A stretch of 64,000 bases of DNA. Origin: Gemmatimonadota bacterium (GTDB lineage: Bacteria; Gemmatimonadota; Gemmatimonadetes; Gemmatimonadales; Gemmatimonadaceae). Shown here piece after piece: positions 27,159 through 36,786 of this stretch. Position 1 is the first letter of the stretch. Every line of letters begins with the position of its first letter. The notes under the pieces are model-generated. The model was not told the origin of the DNA. It did not search any database and saw only the letters and a program-made list of their open reading frames with translations. A program made the position numbers and the translations under genes. The stretch is taken from the NCBI GenBank assembly GCA_016704465.1, contig JADJAD010000010.1:306664-370663 (forward strand), given 5' to 3'.

Positions 27159-29056
27159 TTCGTCTGGTTCATCTTCTCCGGCTTGCCGGCCTCGGCCTCG
27201 CGGTCGGGGCCGTTTTGCACGACACGGCGCAGGCACAGGTGCCGCCGCCGCGTCCGCCGCAGGTGCGGGTCGACACGACCAAGGCCAAGGGAGCGCTGGG
27301 CGACAGCGCAGCGCTCGGCGACACGTTGCGCACACGCGCCGATTCGCTCGCGGCCGATTCGCTCGCACGAGAGAACCTGCGCATCCTCGCCGAGCAGCGC
27401 CGACGCGGGGACACCATCAAGGTGCCGACCCCTGCGGCTGAGATGCCTCGCCTGACGGACCTGGATGGCGGCTACCGATGGGGGCGCGATGAACTCGCCG
27501 CCACCGGGGCGCTGACGCTCGGCGACCTGCTGGACGGCGTACCGGGCGTCACCATCTTCCGATCCGGCTGGATCGGCTCGCCGCAGGTCGGCGCGGTGAT
27601 CGGCGACATGCAAAAGCTGCGCGTCTTTTACGACGGCATCGAGCTCGACGCGCTCGACCCGCGCAACGGCGGGATGCTCGATCTCTCGTTCGTGCAGTTG
27701 TGGCAGCTCGAGGAGGTGCGAATCGAGCGTGGTGCGAGCGAGATCCGCGTGCACCTGCGCTCGTGGCGCGTGCGCTCCGTCACGCCGTCCACGCGCGTCG
27801 ACATCGGGACCGGGGACCTGGAAACGAACGGCTATCGTGGCTACTTCGGGCGGCGGTTCTCGAGCGGGCTCGCCCTGCAGCTGGGAGCCAATCAGTTCGG
27901 GACGCGAGACAATCGCGGGACGGGCGATGCCGACGGGCTCTCGCTCTTTGGCCGTGTGGGATGGGCGAAGGGGAGGTTCAGCAGCGACGCCTCGTTCACT
28001 CGCACGGCCCGTGAGCGCACGGAGCAGCTGCGCGAGGAACCTGGCAGCAACTTGCCGCCGTTCGACGGCGCCGTCAGTGAGGCCTATGCCCGCATCGCGT
28101 TCGCCGACACAGCGCTCGGTGTGTGGTCGCAGCTGACCGCCGCTCAGCTCAGCCTGTCGCAGAACAACCTGGCATTTACCGACTCGATCACCGTTCCCTA
28201 CCGTCCCGAGCCGTCGGAGCTCACGCCGTCGCGCCAGCAGTATGTGGCAGCGGGCGGGTGGGGAAGGGGACCGCTCGCGCTGTCCGTGACCGGGCGCTTG
28301 CGGCGGATCGACAGCCTCAGTTTCCTGTCGCCCTCGGCCCGCCTGTCGTTCGAGACGCCGCGTCTGGCAGTGGCGGGCTTTGCCGAGCAACAGGACGAGC
28401 TGAAGCTGCGACGGCTGGAGGTATCCGGGCGTCTGCTCCCGCTGTCCTGGCTGGGCATTTCCGGTGCAGTGAGTCACTTCGCACCGACGCAGGCGGGGCC
28501 CACGCCGACGACGCTGACCTACCGAGGCGAAGTTGGCGTGCGCATCAAGCGCGCCTGGCTCTCAGCTGGGGTGATGTCGCGTGACACGGCGCTACTCCTC
28601 GCCCCGATCGTCTTCGACACGACCTTTAACGCTGGCCTGGTTGGCGCTGCGACCGGCACGTTTGTCGCGCTCCGCGGCAAGATCTGGAAGGACGTCGGCT
28701 TCGACGCGACGGCCGTGAAGTGGGACTCGGCCGGCAGCTACCGCCCCGGGTACCAGACCCGCGCACAGCTCTACGTGAACACCGGATGGCTGTCGCGCTT
28801 TCCGACCGGCAACCTCAACGTGCTGTTCTCCGTGACGCACGAGTACCGGACGCAGGCCTATTTCCCAACGGTGGACGCGATTCTCACGTCGTCGCAGTAT
28901 CGCACGATCAGCACGCAGCTGGAGATTCGGCTCCTGCAGGCCACGTTGACCTATCAATTCCGAAATCTGCTCAACGAGCAGCACCAGCAGGTGCCGGGGT
29001 ACTTCATGCATCGTCCGGTGCAGTTCTACGGGGTGCGCTGGTACTTCTTCAATTGA
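27155..29056 (+). CDS. TonB-receptor plug-domain outer-membrane protein
   Basis: The product of about 633 residues has a signal peptide (GLAVGAVLHDTAQAQ), a Ser/Asp-rich linker and a plug domain (LTLGDLLDGVPGVTIFRSG, GDMQKLRVFYDGIELDALDP, QLEEVRIERGASEIRV). A long beta-barrel-like region follows, ending aromatic (VRWYFFN). It lacks an obvious TonB box. No ATG, GTG or TTG lies in frame between the signal peptide and a far upstream GTG at 27035 inside pepA. The CTG at 27155, overlapping the pepA stop, is the best start I can offer; a base error hiding a normal start is also possible. Ligand unknown. Confidence 0.75.
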   Translation: MIRLVHLLRLAGLGLAVGAVLHDTAQAQVPPPRPPQVRVDTTKAKGALGDSAALGDTLRTRADSLAADSLARENLRILAEQRRRGDTIKVPTPAAEMPRLTDLDGGYRWGRDELAATGALTLGDLLDGVPGVTIFRSGWIGSPQVGAVIGDMQKLRVFYDGIELDALDPRNGGMLDLSFVQLWQLEEVRIERGASEIRVHLRSWRVRSVTPSTRVDIGTGDLETNGYRGYFGRRFSSGLALQLGANQFGTRDNRGTGDADGLSLFGRVGWAKGRFSSDASFTRTARERTEQLREEPGSNLPPFDGAVSEAYARIAFADTALGVWSQLTAAQLSLSQNNLAFTDSITVPYRPEPSELTPSRQQYVAAGGWGRGPLALSVTGRLRRIDSLSFLSPSARLSFETPRLAVAGFAEQQDELKLRRLEVSGRLLPLSWLGISGAVSHFAPTQAGPTPTTLTYRGEVGVRIKRAWLSAGVMSRDTALLLAPIVFDTTFNAGLVGAATGTFVALRGKIWKDVGFDATAVKWDSAGSYRPGYQTRAQLYVNTGWLSRFPTGNLNVLFSVTHEYRTQAYFPTVDAILTSSQYRTISTQLEIRLLQATLTYQFRNLLNEQHQQVPGYFMHRPVQFYGVRWYFFN

Positions 29057-29081
29057 CAATGTCTTTGTGGCACAATAGTTT
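29053..29081 (+). promoter_or_regulatory. promoter before yicC
   Basis: TTGACA at 29053-29058 and TAGTTT at 29076-29081, 17 bases apart, begin just as the preceding gene ends and lie 12 bases before the yicC ATG, implying a very short leader. Confidence 0.6.
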
Positions 29082-29093
29082 ACGCCGCCTCTC

Positions 29094-29966
29094 ATGATCC
29101 GAAGCATGACCGGATTCGGCGCAGCAGAAGGGACGGTCGGCGCCGCGCGCGTCGCCGTCGAGCTTCGCTCCGTCAATCATCGCTTTTTCAACGCCACCGT
29201 CCGGCTCCCGTCCGAACTCTCCCGCTGGGAGAGCGAGGTGCGCGAGGCGCTGCGGAAGCGCGTGAGTCGCGGGCACATCTCGCTGAGCGCGCGGATCGAG
29301 CGAGGTGTGGCCGGCGCTCCCGCGATCGACGAGGCGCGCTTTGCGGCGTACGTGGAGATGCTGCGCGCCCTGCAGTCGCGATACCAGCTCGACGGCAACA
29401 TCGACATCACTGCAGTGCTTCGTATGCCGGACGTGATGTCGTCGATCTCCGAAGGCGAGGACGGCGACGTGCGCGAGCTGATCGCGATCGTGGAGGCATC
29501 GGCGAGTGCGTTGAGTCAGGCTCGTGAGGAAGAGGGGGCTCGGCTCGCCACCTATGTGCTGGAGCGACTGTCGATCGTGGAGGGGGCGCTCGCCCGGATC
29601 GAGTTTCGCGCCCCGCAGCGTCTGCTCGAGCAGCGGAGCCGCCTTCGGACCGCGGTGCAGGACTTGGCGCAGGGCGTTCAGGTGGACGAGCAGCGCCTCG
29701 CGATGGAGATCGCGGTCCTCGCGGACCGGCTCGACGTCCAGGAGGAGCTGTCCCGCTTCGCATCCCACAATGCATCGTTTCGTCAGACGCTTGCCCGGCG
29801 CGACGGCGAGCCAGTGGGCAAGCGACTCGGTTTCCTGCTGCAGGAAATGCTGCGCGAGGCCAATACGACCGGAAGCAAGGCGAATGACGCCCTGATCCTG
29901 GCCCACGTGGTGACGATCAAGGAGGAGCTCGAGCGGATCCGGGAGCAGGTGGAGAACCTCGAGTGA
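29094..29966 (+). CDS. yicC: YicC-family endoribonuclease
   Basis: The 290-residue protein matches YicC/YloC in length and ends: IRSMTGFGAAEG at the start, ELRSVNHRFFNATVRLP, and EKL-type C-terminus KRLGFLLQEMLREANTTGSKA. YicC is an endoribonuclease acting on mRNA/sRNA. It overlaps the gmk start by four bases, an arrangement found widely (yicC-gmk-rpoZ). Confidence 0.95.
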   Translation: MIRSMTGFGAAEGTVGAARVAVELRSVNHRFFNATVRLPSELSRWESEVREALRKRVSRGHISLSARIERGVAGAPAIDEARFAAYVEMLRALQSRYQLDGNIDITAVLRMPDVMSSISEGEDGDVRELIAIVEASASALSQAREEEGARLATYVLERLSIVEGALARIEFRAPQRLLEQRSRLRTAVQDLAQGVQVDEQRLAMEIAVLADRLDVQEELSRFASHNASFRQTLARRDGEPVGKRLGFLLQEMLREANTTGSKANDALILAHVVTIKEELERIREQVENLE

Positions 29967-30610
29967 ATCCCTTTCCGCTCATCCTCTCGTCGCCGTCGGG
30001 CGGGGGCAAGACGACGATCGCTCGTATGCTGCTGGATCGACGCGAGGACCTGGGGTATTCCATCTCGTGCACCACGCGGGCCCCGCGAAACGGCGAGGTG
30101 CAGGGACAAGACTACCACTTCTTGTCTCGCGACGATTTCGTCTCGCGCCGAGCGCGGGGCGAGTTTGCCGAGTCGGCCGAGGTACACGGGAACCTCTATG
30201 GCACGCTGCGCAGCGAGGTGGACCGGGTGTTCAGCGCCGGTCGGCACGTCGTGATGGACATCGATATTCAGGGCGCGCGGCAGTTCGTCGCCGCGTACCC
30301 CGAGTCTGTGTTAGTCTTCTTGCTGCCGCCGTCGGCCGAAACGTTGTTGGGTCGGCTCATGGGGCGGAACACCGAATCGCCCGAGGCGGTCTTGCGCCGC
30401 CTGAAGGGTGCGCGGGACGAGTTGGCAGCGGTGGGTAGTTATCAGTACGTGGTGGTGAACGACGCGCTGGATCAGGCCTTCGTCCAGGTGGCGTCCATCA
30501 TCGATGCAGAAACGGTACGGCACCGCCGGGTGCCGCTGCTGGAAGACCGGGTGCGGCAGCTGGTAGATGGGCTGGACCGCGAAATCACGAAGTACGCACG
30601 AGCCACCTGA
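29963..30610 (+). CDS. gmk: guanylate kinase
   Basis: The 215-residue enzyme converts GMP to GDP with ATP. It has the P-loop SSPSGGGKTT (residues 9-18), the GMP-binding segment SCTTRAPRNGEVQGQDYHFL and DIDIQGARQF. It starts at GTG 29963 inside the end of yicC and is followed five bases later by rpoZ, together serving nucleotide supply and transcription. Confidence 0.97.
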   Translation: MNPFPLILSSPSGGGKTTIARMLLDRREDLGYSISCTTRAPRNGEVQGQDYHFLSRDDFVSRRARGEFAESAEVHGNLYGTLRSEVDRVFSAGRHVVMDIDIQGARQFVAAYPESVLVFLLPPSAETLLGRLMGRNTESPEAVLRRLKGARDELAAVGSYQYVVVNDALDQAFVQVASIIDAETVRHRRVPLLEDRVRQLVDGLDREITKYARAT

Positions 30611-30615
30611 CGACT

Positions 30616-30828
30616 ATGCGAGTATTCACGCCTGACGAGATCTCGTCTTCCTCCGCCAACAAGTATCTCGGAGTGCTGGTCGCGGCCAAGTACGCCCGCG
30701 TACTGAACGAAATGCCCCGGAACCTGGTGCCGACGGGGCGCGAGAAGAAGCTGACGACACGCGCGATGGAAGAGCTGGCGCGCGGCGACGTGGAGTACAA
30801 GGTCATTCCCCGCCGCAAGTCGGAGTAG
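30616..30828 (+). CDS. rpoZ: RNA polymerase omega subunit
   Basis: The 70-residue protein contains NKYLGVLVAAKYARVLNE and KKLTTRAMEELARGDVEY, the conserved helices of omega, which assists assembly of beta-prime. It lies between gmk and coaBC, the usual place. Confidence 0.93.
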   Translation: MRVFTPDEISSSSANKYLGVLVAAKYARVLNEMPRNLVPTGREKKLTTRAMEELARGDVEYKVIPRRKSE

Positions 30829-30833
30829 GCCCC

Positions 30834-32039
30834 GTTCGACCGTTCGCGAAGCGCCGCATCCTCCTCGGGGTCACGGGAGGAATCGCCAGCTACAAGAGTG
30901 TGGCGCTGGCGCGTTCGCTCACGCAGGCCGGCGCCGAGGTGGACGTGGTGCTCACGCGCTCCGCACAGGAGTTCGTGGGCGCCGTCACGTTCGAGGCGCT
31001 CACGGGTCGACCGGTGCACACGGCGCTCATCGCCCCAGGCCACGCGCTGGACCACATTCGCCTGGCCCGCGCCGCCGACCTCATCGTCGTCGCACCGGCC
31101 ACGGCCGACTTCCTGGCGCAGGCGGCGCACGGTTTCGCCAGCGAGCTGCTGAGTGCGATCCTGCTCGCGGCCACCGCGCCGGTGCTCGTGGTTCCGGCGA
31201 TGAACGACCGCATGTGGGGACACCCCCAAACCACGCGCAACGTCACCCACCTGCGAGAGATCGGATACCGCGTGCTCGATCCAGCCAGTGGCGAGCTCGC
31301 CGTCGGCGAGGGGAGCGGACCGGGGCGCATGCCAGAGCCCGAGACCATCATGGCGCACGTCGGGCGCCTGCTCGAACCGTCATCGGCCCTGTCCGGGCGT
31401 CGCATCCTCGTGACCGCGGGTCCCACGCGCGAGGCGGTGGACCCGGTGCGATACCTGTCCAATCGCAGCAGCGGCAAGATGGGCGTGGCAATCGCCGAGT
31501 GCGCCTGGCGGCGCGGCGCGGCGGTCCACCTTATCGCCGGCCCGGTCAGCGTGCCGGTACCCGACACGTTTCCGGTCGAGCGAGTGGAGGGGGCGCGCGA
31601 CATGCTAAACGCTGTGGCCCGCTGCGTGCCAACGGCCGACGTGCTCGTGATGGCCGCCGCGCCGGCCGACTTCCGCCCCGCTGCGGTGGCCGAGGGCAAG
31701 ATCAAGAAAGCCGCGGCCCCGGATGCGTTGGCGCTGGCCGCGACGCCCGACATTCTGCGTGAGACGGCCGCGGCCCGCCGTGCCGGCCTCGTGGCGGTCG
31801 GTTTTGCACTCGAGACCGACGACGGGATGGCGAGCGCGCGAACAAAGCTGAGCACCAAGTCGCTCGACCTCATCGTGCTGAACAACGCACGCGAAGCGGG
31901 CGCCGGATTCGAGGGGGACACGAACCGGGTGACGTTCCTCACCCCCGATGGGGCGAGCGAGGAGCTTCCGCTGCTGAGCAAGCGCGACGTGGCCGATGTC
32001 CTCCTCGATCGCATCGAGGTGCTGCTCCGTGGACGCTAA
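30834..32039 (+). CDS. coaBC: phosphopantothenoylcysteine decarboxylase/synthetase
   Basis: This bifunctional coenzyme A enzyme has an N-terminal flavoprotein decarboxylase (LLGVTGGIASYKSVALA, TFEALTGRPV, PAMNDRMW) and a C-terminal synthetase (VTAGPTREAVDPVRYLSNRSSGKMG, then AAPADFRP and K of KIKK). About 401 codons. The homologous N-terminus extends upstream to about 30850, but no ATG, GTG or TTG is in frame there; the first usual codon, GTG 30900, would cut the flavin-binding start. The listed start is therefore approximate (GTT 30834); a hidden indel is likely. Confidence 0.85.
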   Translation, partial: VRPFAKRRILLGVTGGIASYKSVALARSLTQAGAEVDVVLTRSAQEFVGAVTFEALTGRPVHTALIAPGHALDHIRLARAADLIVVAPATADFLAQAAHGFASELLSAILLAATAPVLVVPAMNDRMWGHPQTTRNVTHLREIGYRVLDPASGELAVGEGSGPGRMPEPETIMAHVGRLLEPSSALSGRRILVTAGPTREAVDPVRYLSNRSSGKMGVAIAECAWRRGAAVHLIAGPVSVPVPDTFPVERVEGARDMLNAVARCVPTADVLVMAAAPADFRPAAVAEGKIKKAAAPDALALAATPDILRETAAARRAGLVAVGFALETDDGMASARTKLSTKSLDLIVLNNAREAGAGFEGDTNRVTFLTPDGASEELPLLSKRDVADVLLDRIEVLLRGR

Positions 32040-33208
32040 GGAGCGGCTGCGGCTCTACCTGGAGCAGCGGCGGGACGCGGGCGAGTCGGAGCTGGTGCTC
32101 GACTCGATGTCCGTCGACGAGGTCATGCGCATGCTCGGCGCGACCGCTACCGGACGCGCCACGGCGGCGACCGGTGCCGAGCGCGTGGCTGAATCGGCGA
32201 GTGCCTCCGCGCCACGCTCGACCGATCGGCAAGCACCGCGCCCCCCGGTGTCGGTCGATGCTTCGAGCGGCGACGAGCCACGCATTGCACCTCCTCCCGG
32301 CGACTGGCGCGAGGCGCTGCGCGCCCTCGAACCGCGTGGCGAGACGTCGGCCCCTTCAGGACCGTCGAGCCAGGCGAGTGCAGCGCGCGAACCGCTGCCA
32401 CGCTCCGACGCCGAGCGCGCCCCGGCACCGATGCCGAGCGACAGTCCTCCGGCGGAGGCGACGCCTGCTGCTGGACCTTCGAGCAACGCCGCCGACGCCT
32501 GCCGACGCGTCTGCCGGCGCGTCCGCCGGCTCGACGAGCGATTCGGCGGGCGACAGGTCGCACGCCACGATGCCGCTCGACCAGGTTCCCGTGGGACTCG
32601 TGATCGGGTCGCCCGCGCACGAGCTGTTCGGCGGCCCCGAGTCTCAGTTCGCCACGCTCGATGCGCTGGCCGAGGCGACTCGGTCCTGCCAGCTGTGCGG
32701 GCTGCACCGCACGGCGAAGCAGGCGGTCCCGGGGCATGGCAACCCGCACGCCGACCTGGTCTGCGTCGGGGAGGCGCCCGGGTCGAACGAGGACGAGCAG
32801 GGCCTCCCGTTCGTGGGGCCGGCCGGGCAACTCCTGACCAAGATCCTCGGCGCCATCGACCTGTCGCGCGAGGATGTCTTCATCTGCAACGTCCTGAAGC
32901 ACCGGCCGCCGGGGAACCGCAACCCGTTGCCCGATGAGGTCGCGGCCTGCTCGCCGTACCTCGTTAGGCAGATCGCGTTGCTGAAACCCGCGGTGATCGT
33001 GGCCCTGGGGACGTTTGCGGCGCAAACACTATTGCAGAGCAAGGAGCCGATCGGCAAACTGCGCGGCAAGATCCACCGCTACTACGGGGTGCCCCTGATC
33101 GCCACCTACCACCCGGCGGCGTTGCTTCGCAACCCGTCGTGGAAGCGCCCCACCTGGGAAGATGTCCAGCTTGCTCGACGACTCCTCGACCGCGCCCGCA
33201 GCGCGTGA
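32029..33208 (+). CDS. uracil-DNA glycosylase, family 4-like, with long disordered N-terminus (frameshifted)
   Basis: The C-terminal 200 residues are a family-4 glycosylase with a 4Fe-4S cluster: CQLCGLHRTAKQAVPG, GEAPGSNEDEQGLPFVG, NVLKHRPPGNRNP, and ATYHPAALLRNP. It removes uracil from DNA. The N-terminus from GTG 32029 starts with DAKERLRLYLEQRRDAGE and has about 140 Ala/Pro/Ser-rich residues that are probably disordered. The frame shifts between about 32485 and 32500. It overlaps coaBC by 11 bases at the start and dnaB by 47 bases at the end. Confidence 0.85.
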
Positions 33209-34583
33209 CCCGTTCCGCGATCGGCGCCCTCCCTACGCGGAGGACGCCGAGCAGGCGGTGATCTCGGCCATGATGATGGATCGCAACGCGATTGTGCGTG
33301 CGATCGAGTTCGTCGACGACACGATGTTCTACCGGGAGGCCCACCGCCGGCTCTTCCGCGCCATCCTGTCGCTCAACGAGCGCGGGTCGGTCGTCGATCC
33401 CCTCACGCTGGCCAACGAGCTGTCCCTGCGCGGGGAGCTCGAGGCCAGCGGCGGCAAGGACTACCTCGGCCAGCTGGTCGACGCGGTCCCCACGTCGGCC
33501 AACGTCGAGTACCACGCGAAGATCATCCGCGAGAAGGCGCTCATCCGGCGCCTCATCGAGACGTCGACCGAGATCATCACGTCGGCGTACGAGGGGAAGT
33601 CGACGTCGCACGACCTGCTCGACGCGGCCGAGCAGCGCATCTTCCAGATCAACCAGACGCGCAAGGCCGAGGGCTTCCATCGCATCAAGGAGCTGCTGTG
33701 GCAGGCGATGGAGAAGATCGAGGAGCTGAGTCGCCACGGCGAGGCCGTCACCGGCGTCCCCTCCGGCTTCCATGACCTGGACAAGCTCACGTTAGGCTTC
33801 CAGCCGTCGGAACTGACCATCGTCGCCGCGCGCCCGTCGATGGGCAAGACAGCCTTCGTGCTCAACGTGGCGCAGAATGCGGCCTACTACGGCAAGACCG
33901 CGGTCGCGCTCTTCTCGCTCGAAATGGCGAAGGAGCAGCTGGTCACCCGCATGCTCGCTGCCGAGGGGTGGGTCGATGCACAGAAGCTGCGCAGCGGCAA
34001 GCTCACGGACGACGACTTCCGGAACCTCGCCAAGGCGTCCGGGATCCTCGGCACGCTCCCGATCTGGATCGACGACACCCCGAGCCTCTCGATCCTCGAA
34101 ATCCGCTCGCGCTCCCGCCGCCTCAAGGCGGAGAACAACGTCGGCCTGATCATCATCGACTACCTGCAGCTCATCCAGGGGCCGGCCGATTCCGAAAGTC
34201 GGCAGCAGGAGGTCAGCTACATCTCGCGCTCGCTCAAGATCCTGGCCCGCGAGTTGGAGGTGCCGGTGGTCTGCCTGTCACAGCTCTCGCGTGGTCCCGA
34301 GCAGCGCACGGGTGAGAACAAGCGCCCGCAGCTCTCGGACCTGCGGGAGTCGGGGGCCATCGAGCAGGACGCCGACGTGGTCATGTTCCTGTACCGTCCA
34401 GAGTACTACGAGGGCGCACACGACGAGCGCGGCGAGCCGCGCCGCCTGGCCGACGGCACCCCGCTGGACGGCCTCGCCGAGGTGATCATCGGCAAGCAGC
34501 GCAACGGCCCCACCGACACCGTGCGCATGTTCTTCCACAAGAAGTACACGCGCTTCGACAACTTCTCGCAGCGTCCGGAGTGA
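33162..34583 (+). CDS. dnaB: replicative DNA helicase DnaB
   Basis: The 473-residue hexameric helicase unwinds DNA at the fork. Its N-terminal domain starts PPYAEDAEQAVISAMM. The RecA-like domain has Walker A RPSMGKT (224-230), SLEMAKEQLVTRM and Walker B LIIIDYLQLI, then SQLSRGPEQR and DLRESGAIEQDADVV. No intein is present. It starts inside the end of the glycosylase gene and overlaps radA. Confidence 0.97.
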   Translation: MSSLLDDSSTAPAARDPFRDRRPPYAEDAEQAVISAMMMDRNAIVRAIEFVDDTMFYREAHRRLFRAILSLNERGSVVDPLTLANELSLRGELEASGGKDYLGQLVDAVPTSANVEYHAKIIREKALIRRLIETSTEIITSAYEGKSTSHDLLDAAEQRIFQINQTRKAEGFHRIKELLWQAMEKIEELSRHGEAVTGVPSGFHDLDKLTLGFQPSELTIVAARPSMGKTAFVLNVAQNAAYYGKTAVALFSLEMAKEQLVTRMLAAEGWVDAQKLRSGKLTDDDFRNLAKASGILGTLPIWIDDTPSLSILEIRSRSRRLKAENNVGLIIIDYLQLIQGPADSESRQQEVSYISRSLKILARELEVPVVCLSQLSRGPEQRTGENKRPQLSDLRESGAIEQDADVVMFLYRPEYYEGAHDERGEPRRLADGTPLDGLAEVIIGKQRNGPTDTVRMFFHKKYTRFDNFSQRPE

Positions 34584-35971
34584 TGCCGCCCCGCGCGAAG
34601 ACGGTGTATCGCTGTACCGAGTGCGGCGCCGATCATCCCAAGTGGGCGGGGCGATGCGACGCCTGCGGCGAGTGGAACACGCTCGCCGAGGAGGTGGCGG
34701 CGCGGGCACAGCGGAGCGCGCCACGGGCGCGTGGGGCCGCCACGGGTGCAACGATCGGTGCGGTGGGGGTCGCGGCGCCGGTCCGGCTCCGCGACGTGCG
34801 CTCGGCGCGCACGGCGCGCCTGTCGTCCGGCATCACCGAACTGGACTTCGTGCTCGGCGGCGGGATCGTGCCGGGGTCGATGGTGCTGGTGGGCGGCGAG
34901 CCGGGCATCGGCAAGTCGACCCTGCTCTTGCAGGTGGCGGCCTCGCTCACCGCTGCCGGGACGGACGTGCTCTACGTGTCGGGCGAGGAATCGCCGCTGC
35001 AGATCAAGCTGCGTGCCGAACGGCTCGGGCAGGGCGACCAGGTGCAACTCCTGTGCGAGACGTCGCTGGAACAGATCCTCGATGTCGCCGGCCAGGCGCG
35101 GCCCGCCGTGATGGTGATCGACTCCATCCAGACCACGGCGACTGAGGAGCTCGAGGGGGCGCCCGGCAACGTGGGGCAGGTCCGGGAGTGCGCCGCCCGC
35201 TTGATGCGCTTCGCCAAGTCCACTGGCGCCACCGTCATCGTCGTCGGCCACGTGACCAAGGGCGGAGGGATTGCGGGCCCGAAGACGCTCGAGCATATCG
35301 TCGATACCGTGCTGTACTTCGAGGGAGAGGGCACCGGCGACCATCGCATCCTGCGGGCCACGAAGAACCGCTTCGGATCGGTGGACGAGATCGGCGTCTT
35401 CCACATGAGCGCGGACGGACTGCTCGGTGTCGGCAACCCATCGGCCCTCTTTCTCGGCGATCGGGAGGGACGGGCGTCGGGGAGTGCGATCACCGCGCTG
35501 CTGGAGGGGACGCGCCCCGTGCTCGTGGAGGTGCAGGCCCTGGCGGCCAAGGCCGGATTCGGCACGCCGCAGCGCGTGGCCACCGGCTTCGACGGCCGGC
35601 GGCTCGCGTTGTTGCTGGCGGTACTCGACAAGCGCGCCGGGCTGTCGTTCGCCCAGCTCGACGTCTTCCTCAACGTGGTCGGCGGCCTCCGGATGCAGGA
35701 GCCCGCCGGGGACCTGGCCGTGGCGGCGGCGCTGGCGTCGAGCGTGTACGACCGTGCCCTCCCGTCGGATGCGGTGTTCATCGGTGAGGTCGGGCTCGGC
35801 GGCGAGGTCCGCCCCGTGTCGCAGGCCGAGCGGCGCCTGGCCGAAGCCGCACAGCTCGGATTTCGTACGGTCTACCTCTCCGAACGCGCGCGCCCCAAGC
35901 GCACGCAAGAGGGCATGCGGGTCGTCGGGGTCGGGTCGCTCGAACGACTCTTTCAGGAGCTGTTTCGCTGA
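34583..35971 (+). CDS. radA: DNA repair protein RadA
   Basis: The 462-residue protein has an N-terminal C4 zinc finger (C11, C14, C25, C28), a RecA-like core with Walker A GGEPGIGKST, the KNRFG motif, and a C-terminal Lon-protease-like domain (LDVFLNVVGGLRMQEPAGDLA). RadA promotes branch migration in recombination. ATG 34583 overlaps the dnaB stop (TGATG); a GTG one codon upstream is an alternative. Confidence 0.96.
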   Translation: MPPRAKTVYRCTECGADHPKWAGRCDACGEWNTLAEEVAARAQRSAPRARGAATGATIGAVGVAAPVRLRDVRSARTARLSSGITELDFVLGGGIVPGSMVLVGGEPGIGKSTLLLQVAASLTAAGTDVLYVSGEESPLQIKLRAERLGQGDQVQLLCETSLEQILDVAGQARPAVMVIDSIQTTATEELEGAPGNVGQVRECAARLMRFAKSTGATVIVVGHVTKGGGIAGPKTLEHIVDTVLYFEGEGTGDHRILRATKNRFGSVDEIGVFHMSADGLLGVGNPSALFLGDREGRASGSAITALLEGTRPVLVEVQALAAKAGFGTPQRVATGFDGRRLALLLAVLDKRAGLSFAQLDVFLNVVGGLRMQEPAGDLAVAAALASSVYDRALPSDAVFIGEVGLGGEVRPVSQAERRLAEAAQLGFRTVYLSERARPKRTQEGMRVVGVGSLERLFQELFR

Positions 35972-36786
35972 TGCACGACCACGGGAGGCCACCGGCGTCG
36001 CCGGGCACGGAAGCCCACGACGGGCACGAGGTCACCCGGGCGCCCGGGCACCTGCCGCGCGAGACGACGCTGCCGGAATTGCGCCCGGCCGCCGGTGCCG
36101 TCCGCGACGTGGGAGTCATCATTGTGGCCGCCGGCAGCGGAACGAGAATCGGGAGCGCGGAGCTCAAGCAGTTTCGCTGGGTGGCCGGCAAGCCGATGCT
36201 GCTGCACTCGCTGCAGGCGTTTCATCGCCGCGCCGACGTGGCACAGGTGGTGGCGGTGTTGCCGCGATCGGCCGCTGGCGACCCGCCGCCGTGGATCTTC
36301 CAGTGCGACGTGGACCGGCTGCTCGTCTCGGTGGGCGGGCGCGCCCGCGGCGACAGCGTCTGGAACGGCATCGAGGACCTGGAGCCGGAGGTCGAGATCG
36401 TCGTGGTGCACGACGCGGCCCGACCGCTGGTCACCGACGCGACCATCGATGCCGTCATCCGCCAGGCGCGGCTCGGGACCGGCGCGGTCGCGGCGCTGCC
36501 GGTCGTTGATACGCTCAAGGAAGTCGACGAGCACGGACGCATCGTGCGCACGGTGGCGCGTGACGCCCTGTGGCGGGCGCAGACCCCGCAGGCGTTTCCG
36601 CGCGACATGCTGGAGCGCGCGCACCTCGAGGCGCGTCGCGCCGGGATCTCGGCGACCGACGATGCCGCCCTGTGCGAACGACTCGGCTTCGAGGTCGTGG
36701 TCGTGCGCGGGAGCGAGCGCGCGCTCAAGGTGACGGAGGAGGGCGACTTCGCCCGCGCCGACGCCATCGCCCCGCTGCCGGAATGA
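35971..36786 (+). CDS. ispD: 2-C-methyl-D-erythritol 4-phosphate cytidylyltransferase
   Basis: IspD joins CTP to MEP in the non-mevalonate isoprenoid pathway. The 271-residue protein has an additional N-terminal stretch of about 45 residues before the nucleotide-binding VIIVAAGSGTRIGS and the KQF motif. VVHDAARPLV and AQTPQAFPRDML are typical. An internal start nearer to residue 45 is possible, but the listed ATG abuts the radA stop. No ispF is fused. It overlaps tsaC by four bases. Confidence 0.93.
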   Translation: MHDHGRPPASPGTEAHDGHEVTRAPGHLPRETTLPELRPAAGAVRDVGVIIVAAGSGTRIGSAELKQFRWVAGKPMLLHSLQAFHRRADVAQVVAVLPRSAAGDPPPWIFQCDVDRLLVSVGGRARGDSVWNGIEDLEPEVEIVVVHDAARPLVTDATIDAVIRQARLGTGAVAALPVVDTLKEVDEHGRIVRTVARDALWRAQTPQAFPRDMLERAHLEARRAGISATDDAALCERLGFEVVVVRGSERALKVTEEGDFARADAIAPLPE

